Positions 10,052 to 18,006 of a DNA stretch of 64,000 bases are shown piece by piece (the first letter of the stretch is position 1; each line of letters begins with the position of its first letter). The stretch is from an uncultured Roseateles sp. (GTDB taxonomy: Bacteria; Pseudomonadota; Gammaproteobacteria; Burkholderiales; Burkholderiaceae_C). The stretch is from the NCBI RefSeq assembly GCF_913777145.1, contig NZ_CAJYPS010000014.1:62001-126000 (forward strand), given 5' to 3'. The translations under genes were made by a program, and so were the position numbers. The notes below the pieces were generated by a model. It did not search any database, was not told the DNA's origin, and saw only the letters and a program-made list of their open reading frames with translations.

Positions 10052-10414
10052 ATGCCCCTGCTGGACCTCTTGCTGGTCGGCACGCCCGACATCGCGCCCG
10101 GCCTGGCCCGGGCGGTGGCCGATGCAGTGGCCGACGCGCTGCAGGCGCCGCCGGGGCGGGTGTGGGTCAGGGTGCAGGGCCTGCCGGTCCAGGCCTACGC
10201 GGAAAACCACAGCGTCCTGGACGCCGAGGGGCTGCCGGTCTTTGTGACCCTGCTGCATGCGCAGCCGCCTGAAGGCGAGGCGCGCACCCAGGAGGCACAG
10301 CGACTGACGACCGTCATCGCCGCTGCACTGGGGCGGCCAGCCGCATGCGTGCATCTGGCCTACGCCCCCGCGGGCGCTGGGCGCCAGGCCTTTGGTGGGC
10401 ACTTGGTGGTGTGA
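10052..10414 (+). CDS. Tautomerase-like small protein (4-oxalocrotonate tautomerase superfamily)
   Basis: A 120-residue protein beginning MPLLDLLLVG, so after loss of Met the N-terminal residue is a proline, the catalytic base of the tautomerase superfamily. The remainder (VWVRVQGLPVQAYAENHSV; a second half ending CVHLAYAPAGAGRQAFGGHL) suggests two fused beta-alpha-beta units, as in MIF or dimeric tautomerases. The ATG at 10052 is preceded by GAGGAGCGCACC. It lies 68 bp after the TonB receptor on the same strand and could be co-transcribed, with no obvious functional link. Exact subfamily uncertain. Confidence 0.72.
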   Translation: MPLLDLLLVGTPDIAPGLARAVADAVADALQAPPGRVWVRVQGLPVQAYAENHSVLDAEGLPVFVTLLHAQPPEGEARTQEAQRLTTVIAAALGRPAACVHLAYAPAGAGRQAFGGHLVV

Positions 10415-10433
10415 AGGGCTGACGCCCTGACGC

Positions 10434-11234
10434 TCAGGCCGCCGCGCGCACCGCGACGCCGGGGCTGACGAAGCGGCAGTCGCCGCCCTCGAACACGCGC
10501 ACCTCGCCGGCCTCGAAGGCCTGCCAGGGTTCGGCGTGGGTCAGCGGCTCGGTGGCGACCAGCACCATGCGGTCCTGCGGGCCGTTGAGGGTGTCCAGGT
10601 CCAGGCTGAGGTCGCCGTCGCGCAGGCTCACATGACCGAAGGGCGGGCGGCGCTGCAGCCAGTGCAGGCGGGTGGACGCGTGGGCCAGCAGCGCGCGGCC
10701 GTCGGTCAGCAGCAGGTTGAAGCGGCCGTGCTCGGCGATCTCGTGCAGCCAGGGCGTCAGCGTGGCGGCCAGCAGGTCCCAGTCGGGCAGCTCGTCGCCG
10801 AAGTGTTGCTCCAGACGCTGCAGCAGCCAGCAGAAGGCGCGCTCGCTGTCGGTCTGGCCGGCGGGCTGGAAGCGGCCGTCCAGCGGCGGGTGGAAGTCCT
10901 TCAGGTCGCCGTTGTGTGCGAACACCCAGCTGCGGCCGGCCCATTCGCGGCGAAAGGGGTGGCAGTTCTGCACTGCGCGCACGCCCTGGGTGGCCTTGCG
11001 CACATGGGCGATCACGTTGCGGGCCGCGATCGCGTGCTGGCCGTAGTGGCGGGCCAGCTCAGAGTGGGCGGCGGGGCTGTCTTCGACCACCACCTCACAG
11101 CGCTCGCCGGCATGGAAGGCGACGCCCCAGCCGTCCACATGGTCGGCGGTGCGCCCCCCTCGCGCCGCGAAGCCCTTCAGCGAGAAGGTGGCCGCGGCCG
11201 GCAGGTGGCTGTTGAGTGCAAAAAGCTCGCACAT
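10434..11234 (-). CDS. Class II glutamine amidotransferase (YafJ-like)
   Basis: A 266-residue N-terminal-nucleophile amidotransferase-like protein. Met1 is followed by Cys2 (MCELFALNS), the expected catalytic cysteine after Met removal. VDGWGVAFH, NVIAHVRKATQG and VFAHNGDLKDF match the glutamine-binding and oxyanion segments of the YafJ group. No synthase domain is fused, so the acceptor of the ammonia is unknown. The region upstream has no clear Shine-Dalgarno. It converges with the tautomerase gene, 19 bp apart. Confidence 0.88.
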   Translation of the reverse strand: MCELFALNSHLPAAATFSLKGFAARGGRTADHVDGWGVAFHAGERCEVVVEDSPAAHSELARHYGQHAIAARNVIAHVRKATQGVRAVQNCHPFRREWAGRSWVFAHNGDLKDFHPPLDGRFQPAGQTDSERAFCWLLQRLEQHFGDELPDWDLLAATLTPWLHEIAEHGRFNLLLTDGRALLAHASTRLHWLQRRPPFGHVSLRDGDLSLDLDTLNGPQDRMVLVATEPLTHAEPWQAFEAGEVRVFEGGDCRFVSPGVAVRAAA

Positions 11235-11410
11235 GATGGACGGGTGGTCGGTTGCGACAGTTTGATGAACGTCGCCAGTCTGTCCGGGGATGACAGCAAT
11301 TCCAACAAATCTTCCGTCATGAGCTCATGCAGTGCAGCCTGAGTGCAACGCCCGACCGTGGCATAGCTCACGCGCAGCGGCGCGGATTCGCGGCCGGTGA
11401 AGCTCCGCTT

Positions 11411-11430
11411 GCCGGCCCGCGCAGGCCGGC
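11411..11430 (-). terminator. Strong hairpin just after arginase
   Basis: GCCGGCC-N6-GGCCGGC, a 7-bp perfect stem starting 6 nt past the arginase stop. No T-run, so termination by this element is only possible. Confidence 0.4.
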
Positions 11431-11435
11431 GGGCC

Positions 11436-12356
11436 TTACTTGCGCATCAGCGTGCTCTTGCCGAACAGCGATTCGATCAGGTCCAGCGCGACCAGCGCGG
11501 TCTTGTTCTTCTCGTCCAGCGCCGGGTTGAGCTCGACCAGATCCAGCGAGGCCATGCGGCCGGTGTCGGCAATCATCTCCATGCACAGGTGGGCCTCGCG
11601 GTAGGTGGGGCCGCCGGGCACGGTGGTGCCCACGCCGGGCGCCATCACCGGGTCCAGGAAGTCCACGTCGAAGCTCACGTGCAGGTGGGTGTTGTCGTCC
11701 AGCGTCGCGAGTGCCAGCTCCATCGTGTGGCGCATGCCCATCTCGTCGATGTAGCGCATGTCGAAGACTTCCAGGTCCTGCTCGTGCACGAAGCGGCGCT
11801 CGCCCTCGTCCACGCTGCGTATGCCGATCTGGCGCACCCACTTGGGCGAGATGGCCGGCACTTGGCCGCCGATCTCGATCAGCGCCTGCGGCCCGAAGCC
11901 GCACAGCGCGGCCACCGGCATGCCGTGGATGTTGCCGCTGGGGGTCAGCTCGCTGGTGTTGAAGTCGGCATGCGCGTCCAGCCACAGCACGCGCAGCTTC
12001 TTGCCCACGTCGCGGCAGTGGCGGGCCACCGCACTGATGGAGCCCAGGCCCAGGCAGTGGTCGCCGCCCAGTAGGATGGGCAGGCGGCCGGTCTTGAGCT
12101 CGGCATAGATGGCGTCGTGCACCGTGCGGTTCCAGGCGACCACCTCGTCCAGGTGACGGTAGCCGTTCACCGGCGGCAGCCAGGGGTTGGCCGGGCCGCT
12201 GAGGTTGCCGCGGTCCACCACGTCGACGCCACGGGCGCGCAGCGCCTCGGCCAGGCCGGCCACGCGCATGGCCTCGGGGCCCATGCTCGCGCCACGGGCG
12301 CCGGCGCCGATGTCGGTGGGGGCGCCAATCAGGGAGACATTGCGGAGCTTGGTCAT
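11436..12356 (-). CDS. rocF: Arginase
   Basis: Hydrolyses L-arginine to ornithine and urea. The 306-residue protein carries the binuclear manganese signatures of the ureohydrolase family: GGDHCLG (His100), LDAHADFNT (Asp127, His129, Asp131), SFDVDFLDP and DLVELNP. GGPTYREAHL matches the arginase rather than the agmatinase branch. The start overlaps the upstream LOG-family gene by 4 bp (ATGA), so the two are co-transcribed and coupled. No arginine permease or urease gene is next to it. Confidence 0.95.
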   Translation of the reverse strand: MTKLRNVSLIGAPTDIGAGARGASMGPEAMRVAGLAEALRARGVDVVDRGNLSGPANPWLPPVNGYRHLDEVVAWNRTVHDAIYAELKTGRLPILLGGDHCLGLGSISAVARHCRDVGKKLRVLWLDAHADFNTSELTPSGNIHGMPVAALCGFGPQALIEIGGQVPAISPKWVRQIGIRSVDEGERRFVHEQDLEVFDMRYIDEMGMRHTMELALATLDDNTHLHVSFDVDFLDPVMAPGVGTTVPGGPTYREAHLCMEMIADTGRMASLDLVELNPALDEKNKTALVALDLIESLFGKSTLMRK

Positions 12357-13231
12357 AGCGTGGGCGAGTTGTTCAGTTCGTATTCGGCCTCGAGCACGCT
12401 CCAGGCCTCCTCGGCGGTCTCGACGTAGCGGAACAGGCTCACGTCGGCGGGGTTGATCATGCCGGTGTCTATCAGCAGGTCGAAGTTGATCAGCCGGCTC
12501 CAGAACTCGCGCCCGAACAGCAGGATGGGGCGGGGTCGGCTCTTGCGCGTCTGCACCAGCGTCAGCGTCTCGAACAGCTCATCCAGCGTGCCGAAGCCGC
12601 CCGGGAAGCACACCAGCGCGACCGAGCGCATCAGGAAGTGCATCTTGCGCAGCGCGAAATAGTGGAAGCGGAAGCACAGCTCCGGCGTGATGAAGGGGTT
12701 GGGCTGCTGCTCGTGCGGCAGCACGATGTTGAGGCCTATGCTCTTGCCGCCGGCCTCGAAGGCGCCGCGGTTGCCGGCCTCCATGATGCCGGGGCCGCCG
12801 CCGGTGGCCACGTAGATGGGCTCGCCGCGCGAGCGGCAGCCGTCGGTAATCAACTGGCCCAGGCGGCGCGCCTCCTCGTAGTAGCGGCTCATGTCCAGCT
12901 GCATGCGGGCGCGGCGTATGGCGGTGGGGTCGCCGCCGTCCTCGGCCACCGCCAGGCGCTGCTCGGCCACGTCGCGCGGCAGCACACGGGCGCTGCCGAA
13001 GATCACCACGGTGCTGCGCACGCCCTGCTCGGTCAGCACCAGCTCGGGCTTGAGCAGTTCCAGCTGCATGCGCACCGGGCGCAGTTCCTCGCGCAGCAGG
13101 AACTCCTCGTCCTTGAACGCCAGCTCGTAGGCGCTGCCGGGGCCGTCGTAATTGGGATGGGGGGACAGCGCCTCGCACTCGTCCTTGGCGGACGGGAAGT
13201 TGCGGGCGGTCAGTTCGTCGCGTCGGTTCAT
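12353..13231 (-). CDS. LOG family protein (nucleotide 5'-monophosphate nucleosidase-like)
   Basis: A 292-residue protein of the TIGR00730/LOG family, often mislabelled lysine decarboxylase. The diagnostic motifs GGGPGIMEAGNRGAFEAGG and CFPGGFGTLDELFE are present. Family members cleave nucleoside monophosphates (cytokinin-type or purine/pyrimidine) at the N-glycosidic bond. The N-terminal 90 residues before the Rossmann core are longer than in the smallest members. It is the first gene of a two-gene unit with arginase; why these two travel together is not known. Confidence 0.88.
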   Translation of the reverse strand: MNRRDELTARNFPSAKDECEALSPHPNYDGPGSAYELAFKDEEFLLREELRPVRMQLELLKPELVLTEQGVRSTVVIFGSARVLPRDVAEQRLAVAEDGGDPTAIRRARMQLDMSRYYEEARRLGQLITDGCRSRGEPIYVATGGGPGIMEAGNRGAFEAGGKSIGLNIVLPHEQQPNPFITPELCFRFHYFALRKMHFLMRSVALVCFPGGFGTLDELFETLTLVQTRKSRPRPILLFGREFWSRLINFDLLIDTGMINPADVSLFRYVETAEEAWSVLEAEYELNNSPTL

Positions 13232-13280
13232 GAGGGTCAGGAGGTGCGGGTTCGCATTCTGTGCGCGGCGGCGTCTCGGG

Positions 13281-14249
13281 TCAGAGGCTCACGAAGCGGT
13301 TGCGACCCTGGGACTTGGCCCGGTAGAGCGCTTCATCGGCCTGGCTCAGCAATTGGGCCGGGGTGGTGGCCTGGTCCGGGATTACCGTGGTGACACCGCC
13401 GGACAGCGTGACATGGGGGGCGATCTCGGAGTCGGGGTGGGCCATCGCGTGGGTCTCGAACAGCCGCGACAGCGTGCGGGCCAGCGTCTGGGCGCCGGCA
13501 CGCGGCGTGTCGGGCAGCACCAGCACGAACTCCTCGCCGCCGTAGCGTGCCACCGCGTCGCTGGGGCGGCGCGCCAGCTGGCCCAGCACGGCGGCCACAT
13601 GGCGCAGGCAGTCGTCACCGGCCTGGTGGCCCAGCGCGTCGTTGTAGCGCTTGAAATGGTCCACGTCGCACAGCATCAGCGACAGCGGCGTGTGCTGGCG
13701 GCGCGCCTGCTCCAGCGCGGCCTGCAGCGCCTCGTCCAGGCCACGGCGGTTCAGCAGGCCGGTGAGCCCGTCCAGCCGGGCCTGGCGCTGCAGCTCGGCA
13801 TTGGCCTGCTGCAGCTCGCCCGACAGGCGCACCAGCTGGTCGCGCATGCCACGCAGCCGCTGCATCGCGTGCAGCTTGGCCTCCAGAACCACCGGGTGCA
13901 GCGGCTTGGCCAGGTAGTCGTCGCCGCCGGCGGCGATGCCCTCGGCCACATTGGTGGCGTCGTTCAACGCAGACAGAAAGATGATGGGCGTCCAGTCGCC
14001 CTGCTCGCGCTCGCGCACCTGGCGCGCGAACCAATAGCCGTCCAGTTCGGGCATGTCCACGTCGCTGAGTATGAGCTCGGGGCGGTGGCGTTCGAACAGC
14101 TCCAGCGCCCAGCGGGCGTCGCCGGCCTCGAGCACCCGGTGGCCCAGACGGTCCAGCTGGTAGGCCAGCGTGCCGCGTACCGCTTCGTCGTCATCCACCA
14201 CCAGCACGCGCAGCGGCGTGAGGTAGTCGGGGCTGGAAATCAAATGCAT
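13281..14249 (-). CDS. Response regulator with diguanylate cyclase (REC-GGDEF)
   Basis: Makes cyclic di-GMP from two GTP under control of phosphorylation. An N-terminal receiver domain (VLVVDDDEA, LILSDVDMPELDG with the phospho-acceptor Asp, YLAKPLHP with the conserved Lys) is joined by a coiled-coil linker to a GGDEF domain with an intact GGEEF active site. RPSD, five residues before GGEEF, forms an inhibitory I-site (RxxD), so product feedback is expected. The ATG at 14249 gives 322 residues. A GTG at 14294 would add 15 residues and overlap moeB by 23 bp. No cognate kinase is adjacent. Resembles the WspR/PleD class. Confidence 0.92.
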   Translation of the reverse strand: MHLISSPDYLTPLRVLVVDDDEAVRGTLAYQLDRLGHRVLEAGDARWALELFERHRPELILSDVDMPELDGYWFARQVREREQGDWTPIIFLSALNDATNVAEGIAAGGDDYLAKPLHPVVLEAKLHAMQRLRGMRDQLVRLSGELQQANAELQRQARLDGLTGLLNRRGLDEALQAALEQARRQHTPLSLMLCDVDHFKRYNDALGHQAGDDCLRHVAAVLGQLARRPSDAVARYGGEEFVLVLPDTPRAGAQTLARTLSRLFETHAMAHPDSEIAPHVTLSGGVTTVIPDQATTPAQLLSQADEALYRAKSQGRNRFVSL

Positions 14250-14271
14250 GCCAAGGGAGTCCAGCGCGGGA

Positions 14272-15030
14272 TTATCGGGTGACGTGATCGCCACAGACCT
14301 CGCAGGCCGGATCGCGCTGCATCGCGATCTCCGTCCATTGCATGCGGCGCGCGTCCAGCATCAGCAGCCGGCCACTCAGCGGCTCGCCCACACCGGCCAG
14401 CAGCTTGAGTGCCTCGGCCGCCTGCAGCGAGCCAATGATGCCCACCAGCGGCGCGAACACCCCCATGGTGGCGCAGGCGGCTTCCTCGAAGGCGGCGCTG
14501 GGCGGAAACAGGCAGGCATAGCAGGGCAGGGTGGCGCCACGCGGGTCGTAGACGCTCAACTGGCCGTCGAAGCCTATGGCCGCGCCCGACACCAGCGGCC
14601 GGCCATGGCGCACGCAGGCCGCGTTCACCAGCTGGCGGGTGCTGAAGTTGTCGCAGCAGTCGATCACCAGGTCCACATCGGGCAGCTCGCGGTCCAGCAG
14701 CGCGGCGTCGGCACGCTGGGCCAGTGCACGCACCTTGACGCCGGGGTTGAGGGCCCGCATGCGCTCGGCCGCGGAGTCCACCTTGAGCCGCTCCAGGCTG
14801 GCCATGTCGTGCGCGATCTGGCGCTGCAGATTGGTCAGCGACACCGTGTCGTGGTCCACCAGCGTGATGCGACCCACGCCGGCCGAGGCCAGGTACAGCG
14901 CCACCGGCGAACCCAGCCCGCCGGCGCCCACCACCAGCACGCGCGCGTCCAGCAGGCGCTGCTGGCCCTCTATGCCCAGGTCGTCGAGCAGCAGGTGGCG
15001 GGAGTAGCGCAGCAGGTCGTCATCGGTCAT
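14272..15030 (-). CDS. moeB: Molybdopterin-synthase adenylyltransferase MoeB (HesA/MoeB/ThiF family)
   Basis: Adenylates the C-terminal Gly-Gly of a ubiquitin-like sulfur carrier (MoaD or ThiS). The 252-residue E1-like protein has the ATP-binding VVGAGGLGSPV, the substrate loop DHDTVSLTNLQRQ, DCCDNFSTR, and two zinc-binding CxxC pairs (CYAC and, near the C-terminus, CEVC). It lacks a rhodanese extension, so MoeB or ThiF is possible; the length and CxxC spacing suit MoeB. A TATCCT hexamer lies 7 nt before the ATG with no Shine-Dalgarno. Confidence 0.88.
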   Translation of the reverse strand: MTDDDLLRYSRHLLLDDLGIEGQQRLLDARVLVVGAGGLGSPVALYLASAGVGRITLVDHDTVSLTNLQRQIAHDMASLERLKVDSAAERMRALNPGVKVRALAQRADAALLDRELPDVDLVIDCCDNFSTRQLVNAACVRHGRPLVSGAAIGFDGQLSVYDPRGATLPCYACLFPPSAAFEEAACATMGVFAPLVGIIGSLQAAEALKLLAGVGEPLSGRLLMLDARRMQWTEIAMQRDPACEVCGDHVTR

Positions 15031-15128
15031 GGCCGGCAGGATAGCCGGGGCAGGCGGGCCCTCTCAGGCGGGGCAGCGATGCCCTGCGGCCCACAGGTGT
15101 TTGCGCAGGCGCGACACTGCCGGGCCGA

Positions 15129-16322
15129 ATGGCTCGCCGCCCCCAGATGTCCGCTCCTGTTTCCGTTCGTTCCGCCCCGGCCCTGGGCCCGGCACTGACC
15201 GGCTTGCTGGCGCTGGCCACCGGCCTGGCCGTGGCCTCTATCTACTACGTGCAGCCGCTGCTGGGCGTGCTGTCCGCCGAGTTCGGCGTGGGCAGCGCCG
15301 GCATGGGCGCGCTGCCCACGCTGACCCAACTGGGCTATGCGGCCGGCATCCTGCTGCTGTCGCCCTTGGGCGATCGCGTGGACCGCCGCCGCCTGATCCT
15401 GGTGAAGGCCGGCGCGCTGGTGCTGGCACTGGCGGCGGCAGCGCTGGCGCCGGGGTTCGCGGCGCTGGCCGCCGTCTGCGTGCTGATCGGCCTGGCGGCC
15501 ACGCTGGCGCAGGACCTGGTCCCGGCCGCGGCGGCGCTCGCCGAGGAGAGCGAGCGCGGCAAGCGTGTGGGCCAGGTGATGACCGGCCTGCTGCTGGGCA
15601 TCCTGCTGTCGCGCGTGGCCAGCGGTGCGCTCGCTGCCTGGGCCAGCTGGCGGCTGGTCTACGGCCTGGCGGCGCTGGCGGTGGCGCTGCTGATGCCGCT
15701 GCTGTGGCGCGCGCTGCCCAGCTTTGCGGTCGCGACCCGCGCCAGCTACTGGGCGCTGCTGGCGTCGCTGGCGCCGCTGTGGCGCGAGCATGCGGCACTG
15801 CGCCGTGCCGCCTGGGCGCAGGGGCTGTTGAGTGTGGCCTTCAGCGCGTTCTGGTCCACGCTGGCCCTGGTGCTGGCGGGGCCGGACTTCGGCCAGGGCA
15901 GCGCGGTGGCGGGGGCCTTCGGCTTGGCGGGCGCCGCCGGCGCACTGGCCGCTCCGCTGGCCGGCAGCGTGGCGGACCGGCGCGGACCGCAGGCGGTGAT
16001 ACGCCTGGGTGCGGGGCTGGTGGCACTGTCCTTCCTGGCGCAGGCGCTGGCGCCGGCCTCGCTGCTGGGCCTGGTGGTGGTGGCCGTGGTGTTCGACCTG
16101 GGCGTGCAGGCGTCGCTGGTCTCCCACCAGAGCGTGGTCTACAGCCTGGACCCTGGCGCGCGCAGCCGCCTGAACGCGGTGCTGGTGAGCAGCATGTTCA
16201 TCGGCATGGCCAGCGGCGCCGCGCTGGGCGCCAGCCTGCTGGCCCACCTGGGCTGGCGTGCGGTGCCGGCGCTGGGATGTGCGGCCGCCGTGGCGGCCCT
16301 GCTGGTTGCGCGGCGTCGCTGA
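15129..16322 (+). CDS. MFS transporter (12-TM, YnfM/NepI-like exporter type)
   Basis: A 397-residue major-facilitator protein with about 12 hydrophobic segments. The loop 2-3 motif reads LLSPLGDRVDRRRL, a good match to the MFS signature A motif, and a second copy GSVADRRGPQAV follows in the second half. The N-terminal SIYYVQPLLGVLSAEF resembles the YnfM-like branch. The start could also be the ATG at 15147. Substrate unknown. It is divergent from moeB and convergent with ctpA. Confidence 0.88.
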   Translation: MARRPQMSAPVSVRSAPALGPALTGLLALATGLAVASIYYVQPLLGVLSAEFGVGSAGMGALPTLTQLGYAAGILLLSPLGDRVDRRRLILVKAGALVLALAAAALAPGFAALAAVCVLIGLAATLAQDLVPAAAALAEESERGKRVGQVMTGLLLGILLSRVASGALAAWASWRLVYGLAALAVALLMPLLWRALPSFAVATRASYWALLASLAPLWREHAALRRAAWAQGLLSVAFSAFWSTLALVLAGPDFGQGSAVAGAFGLAGAAGALAAPLAGSVADRRGPQAVIRLGAGLVALSFLAQALAPASLLGLVVVAVVFDLGVQASLVSHQSVVYSLDPGARSRLNAVLVSSMFIGMASGAALGASLLAHLGWRAVPALGCAAAVAALLVARRR

Positions 16323-16343
16323 CTCAAGCCGCGCGCCGCGCCC

Positions 16344-16370
16344 AAAACAAAGGCCGCCCGGAGGCGGCCT
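16344..16370 (-). terminator. Intrinsic terminator of ctpA
   Basis: On the minus strand GGCCGCC-TCCG-GGCGGCC is followed directly by TTTGTTTT, a textbook Rho-independent terminator 23 nt after the ctpA stop. Confidence 0.8.
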
Positions 16371-16392
16371 GGCGGCTTGAGCCGGGGCTCAA

Positions 16393-17832
16393 TTACTTGG
16401 CGGCGGGCTTGGCCTCGGCCTTGCGCTCGGTGGCGGTCTTGGAGACCAGCACCGGCTTGCCCTGCAGCTGGTTGAGCGCCTGCAGCAGCGGGAAGTCCTC
16501 CGCCGAGCCGAACTCGGGCAGGGGCTTGAGCTCGTTGCGCTTGCTCTCGGCCTCCAGCTTGGCGCGGGCCTCCTCGCGGGCCTTCTCGCGCTCCTTGTTC
16601 GCGGCCTCGTCCTCCGGGCCGTTGTTCAGGTGCTTCTCGAGGTCGGCCTCGCGGGTGCGCAGCGCGGCGAACACATTGCCCTCGGCGGTCTCGTCCAGCA
16701 TCACGTCGGGGACTATGCCCTTGGCCTGGATGGAGCGGCCGCTGGGCGTGTAGTAGCGCGCGGTGGTGATCTTGATGGCCGTGTCCGGGCCCAGCTGGCG
16801 CACGGTCTGCACCGAGCCCTTGCCGAAGGTCTGGGCGCCCATGATGGTGGCGCGGCGGTTGTCCTGCAGCGCGCCGGCGACGATCTCGCTGGCACTGGCC
16901 GAACCCTCGTTGACCAGCACCACCAGCGGCACGGTCTTGAGCGCGATCGGCAGGCGGCGCAACGGGTCTTCACCGCCGCGGCGGCGGTAGTCGTCCGGCG
17001 TGGCCTTGAAGACCGCCTTGGATTCGGGAATCTGGCCGTTGGTGGACACCACGTCGACATCGCGCGGCAGGAAGGCCGACGAGATCGCAATGGCGCCTTC
17101 CAGCAGGCCGCCCGGATCATTGCGCAGGTCCAGCACCAGGCCCTTGAGCTTGGGTTCCTGCTGGTAGATCTCCTCGAGCTTCTTGGCGAAGTCCTCGACC
17201 GTGCGGTCCTGGAACTGGCTTACGCGAATCCAGGCGTAGCCGGGCTCGATGACCTTGGCGCGCACGCTCTGGACCTTGATCTCCTCGCGCGTGATCGTGA
17301 CCGGGAAGCTGCGGTTCTCGGCCTTGCGGAAGATGGTGAGCTGCACCTTGGTGGCCGGCTCGCCACGCATCTTCTTGACCGCCTGGTCCAGCGACAGGCC
17401 GCGCACCGCGGTGTCGTCGATCTTGGAGATCAGGTCGCCGCTCTTGAGGCCGGCGCGGAAGGCAGGCGAGCCCTCGATGGGCGAGACGATCTTGACCAGA
17501 CCGTCTTCCATGCCGATCTCAATGCCCACGCCGACGAAGCGGCCGGTCGTGCCCTCGCGGAATTCCTTGAAGCTCTTCTTGTCGAAGAACTGGGAGTGCG
17601 GGTCCAGCCCCGACACCATGCCGGCGATCGCGTCGTTGATGAGTTTCTTCTCGTCAACCGGCTCGACATAGTCGCTCTTCACGATGCCGAACACCGCCGC
17701 GAGCTGCTGCATTTCCTCCAGCGGCAACGGCGACAGGCTGCTGCGCGCGTTGGCCTGGAGCTGCATCGTCGTGAGCGCACCCGCGACGGCGCCGAGGGCG
17801 ACCCAGCCGGCGACTTTCAATTTGGAGCTCAT
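16393..17832 (-). CDS. ctpA: Carboxy-terminal processing protease, S41 family
   Basis: Periplasmic or membrane-tethered serine protease of 479 residues that trims C-termini of envelope proteins. One N-terminal hydrophobic segment (about 6-25) is a signal or anchor. The PDZ domain is visible at about residues 95-180 (GVGIEIGMEDG...SGDLISKIDD). The S41 core holds the Ser nucleophile in NEGSASASEIVAG and the catalytic Lys in TFGKGSVQTVRQL. A charged coiled tail ends in Lys/Ala-rich sequence. The start has the Shine-Dalgarno AGGACTCGACC. In relatives ctpA lies beside moeB; here an MFS gene separates them. Confidence 0.94.
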   Translation of the reverse strand: MSSKLKVAGWVALGAVAGALTTMQLQANARSSLSPLPLEEMQQLAAVFGIVKSDYVEPVDEKKLINDAIAGMVSGLDPHSQFFDKKSFKEFREGTTGRFVGVGIEIGMEDGLVKIVSPIEGSPAFRAGLKSGDLISKIDDTAVRGLSLDQAVKKMRGEPATKVQLTIFRKAENRSFPVTITREEIKVQSVRAKVIEPGYAWIRVSQFQDRTVEDFAKKLEEIYQQEPKLKGLVLDLRNDPGGLLEGAIAISSAFLPRDVDVVSTNGQIPESKAVFKATPDDYRRRGGEDPLRRLPIALKTVPLVVLVNEGSASASEIVAGALQDNRRATIMGAQTFGKGSVQTVRQLGPDTAIKITTARYYTPSGRSIQAKGIVPDVMLDETAEGNVFAALRTREADLEKHLNNGPEDEAANKEREKAREEARAKLEAESKRNELKPLPEFGSAEDFPLLQALNQLQGKPVLVSKTATERKAEAKPAAK

Positions 17833-18006
17833 GGTCGAGTCCTATGGGCAAAAACGTCCTGAACAAGGGACTTGACAGGTGCTTTGAGTGTAAGGCCAGG
17901 GTTTGCGCCCAGGCTTTCAAATACCCCCACGGCAAGCCTTCAAATCGGGGTGCCAGTGACGGAATCGACGCCGCCCGCCCTGCGGAAAGTCATGGCTCCG
18001 GGCGAC

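Noticed and set aside
11177..11371. A 64-codon minus-strand frame upstream of the amidotransferase gene
   Set aside because: Its codons are not G/C-biased at third positions, it overlaps the start of a solid gene in another frame, and it resembles no known protein. More likely the promoter/leader.
17833..18006. A TTGACA at about 17871 as a promoter in the ctpA-mntH spacer
   Set aside because: No acceptable -10 at proper spacing on the plus strand, and no plus-strand gene follows.
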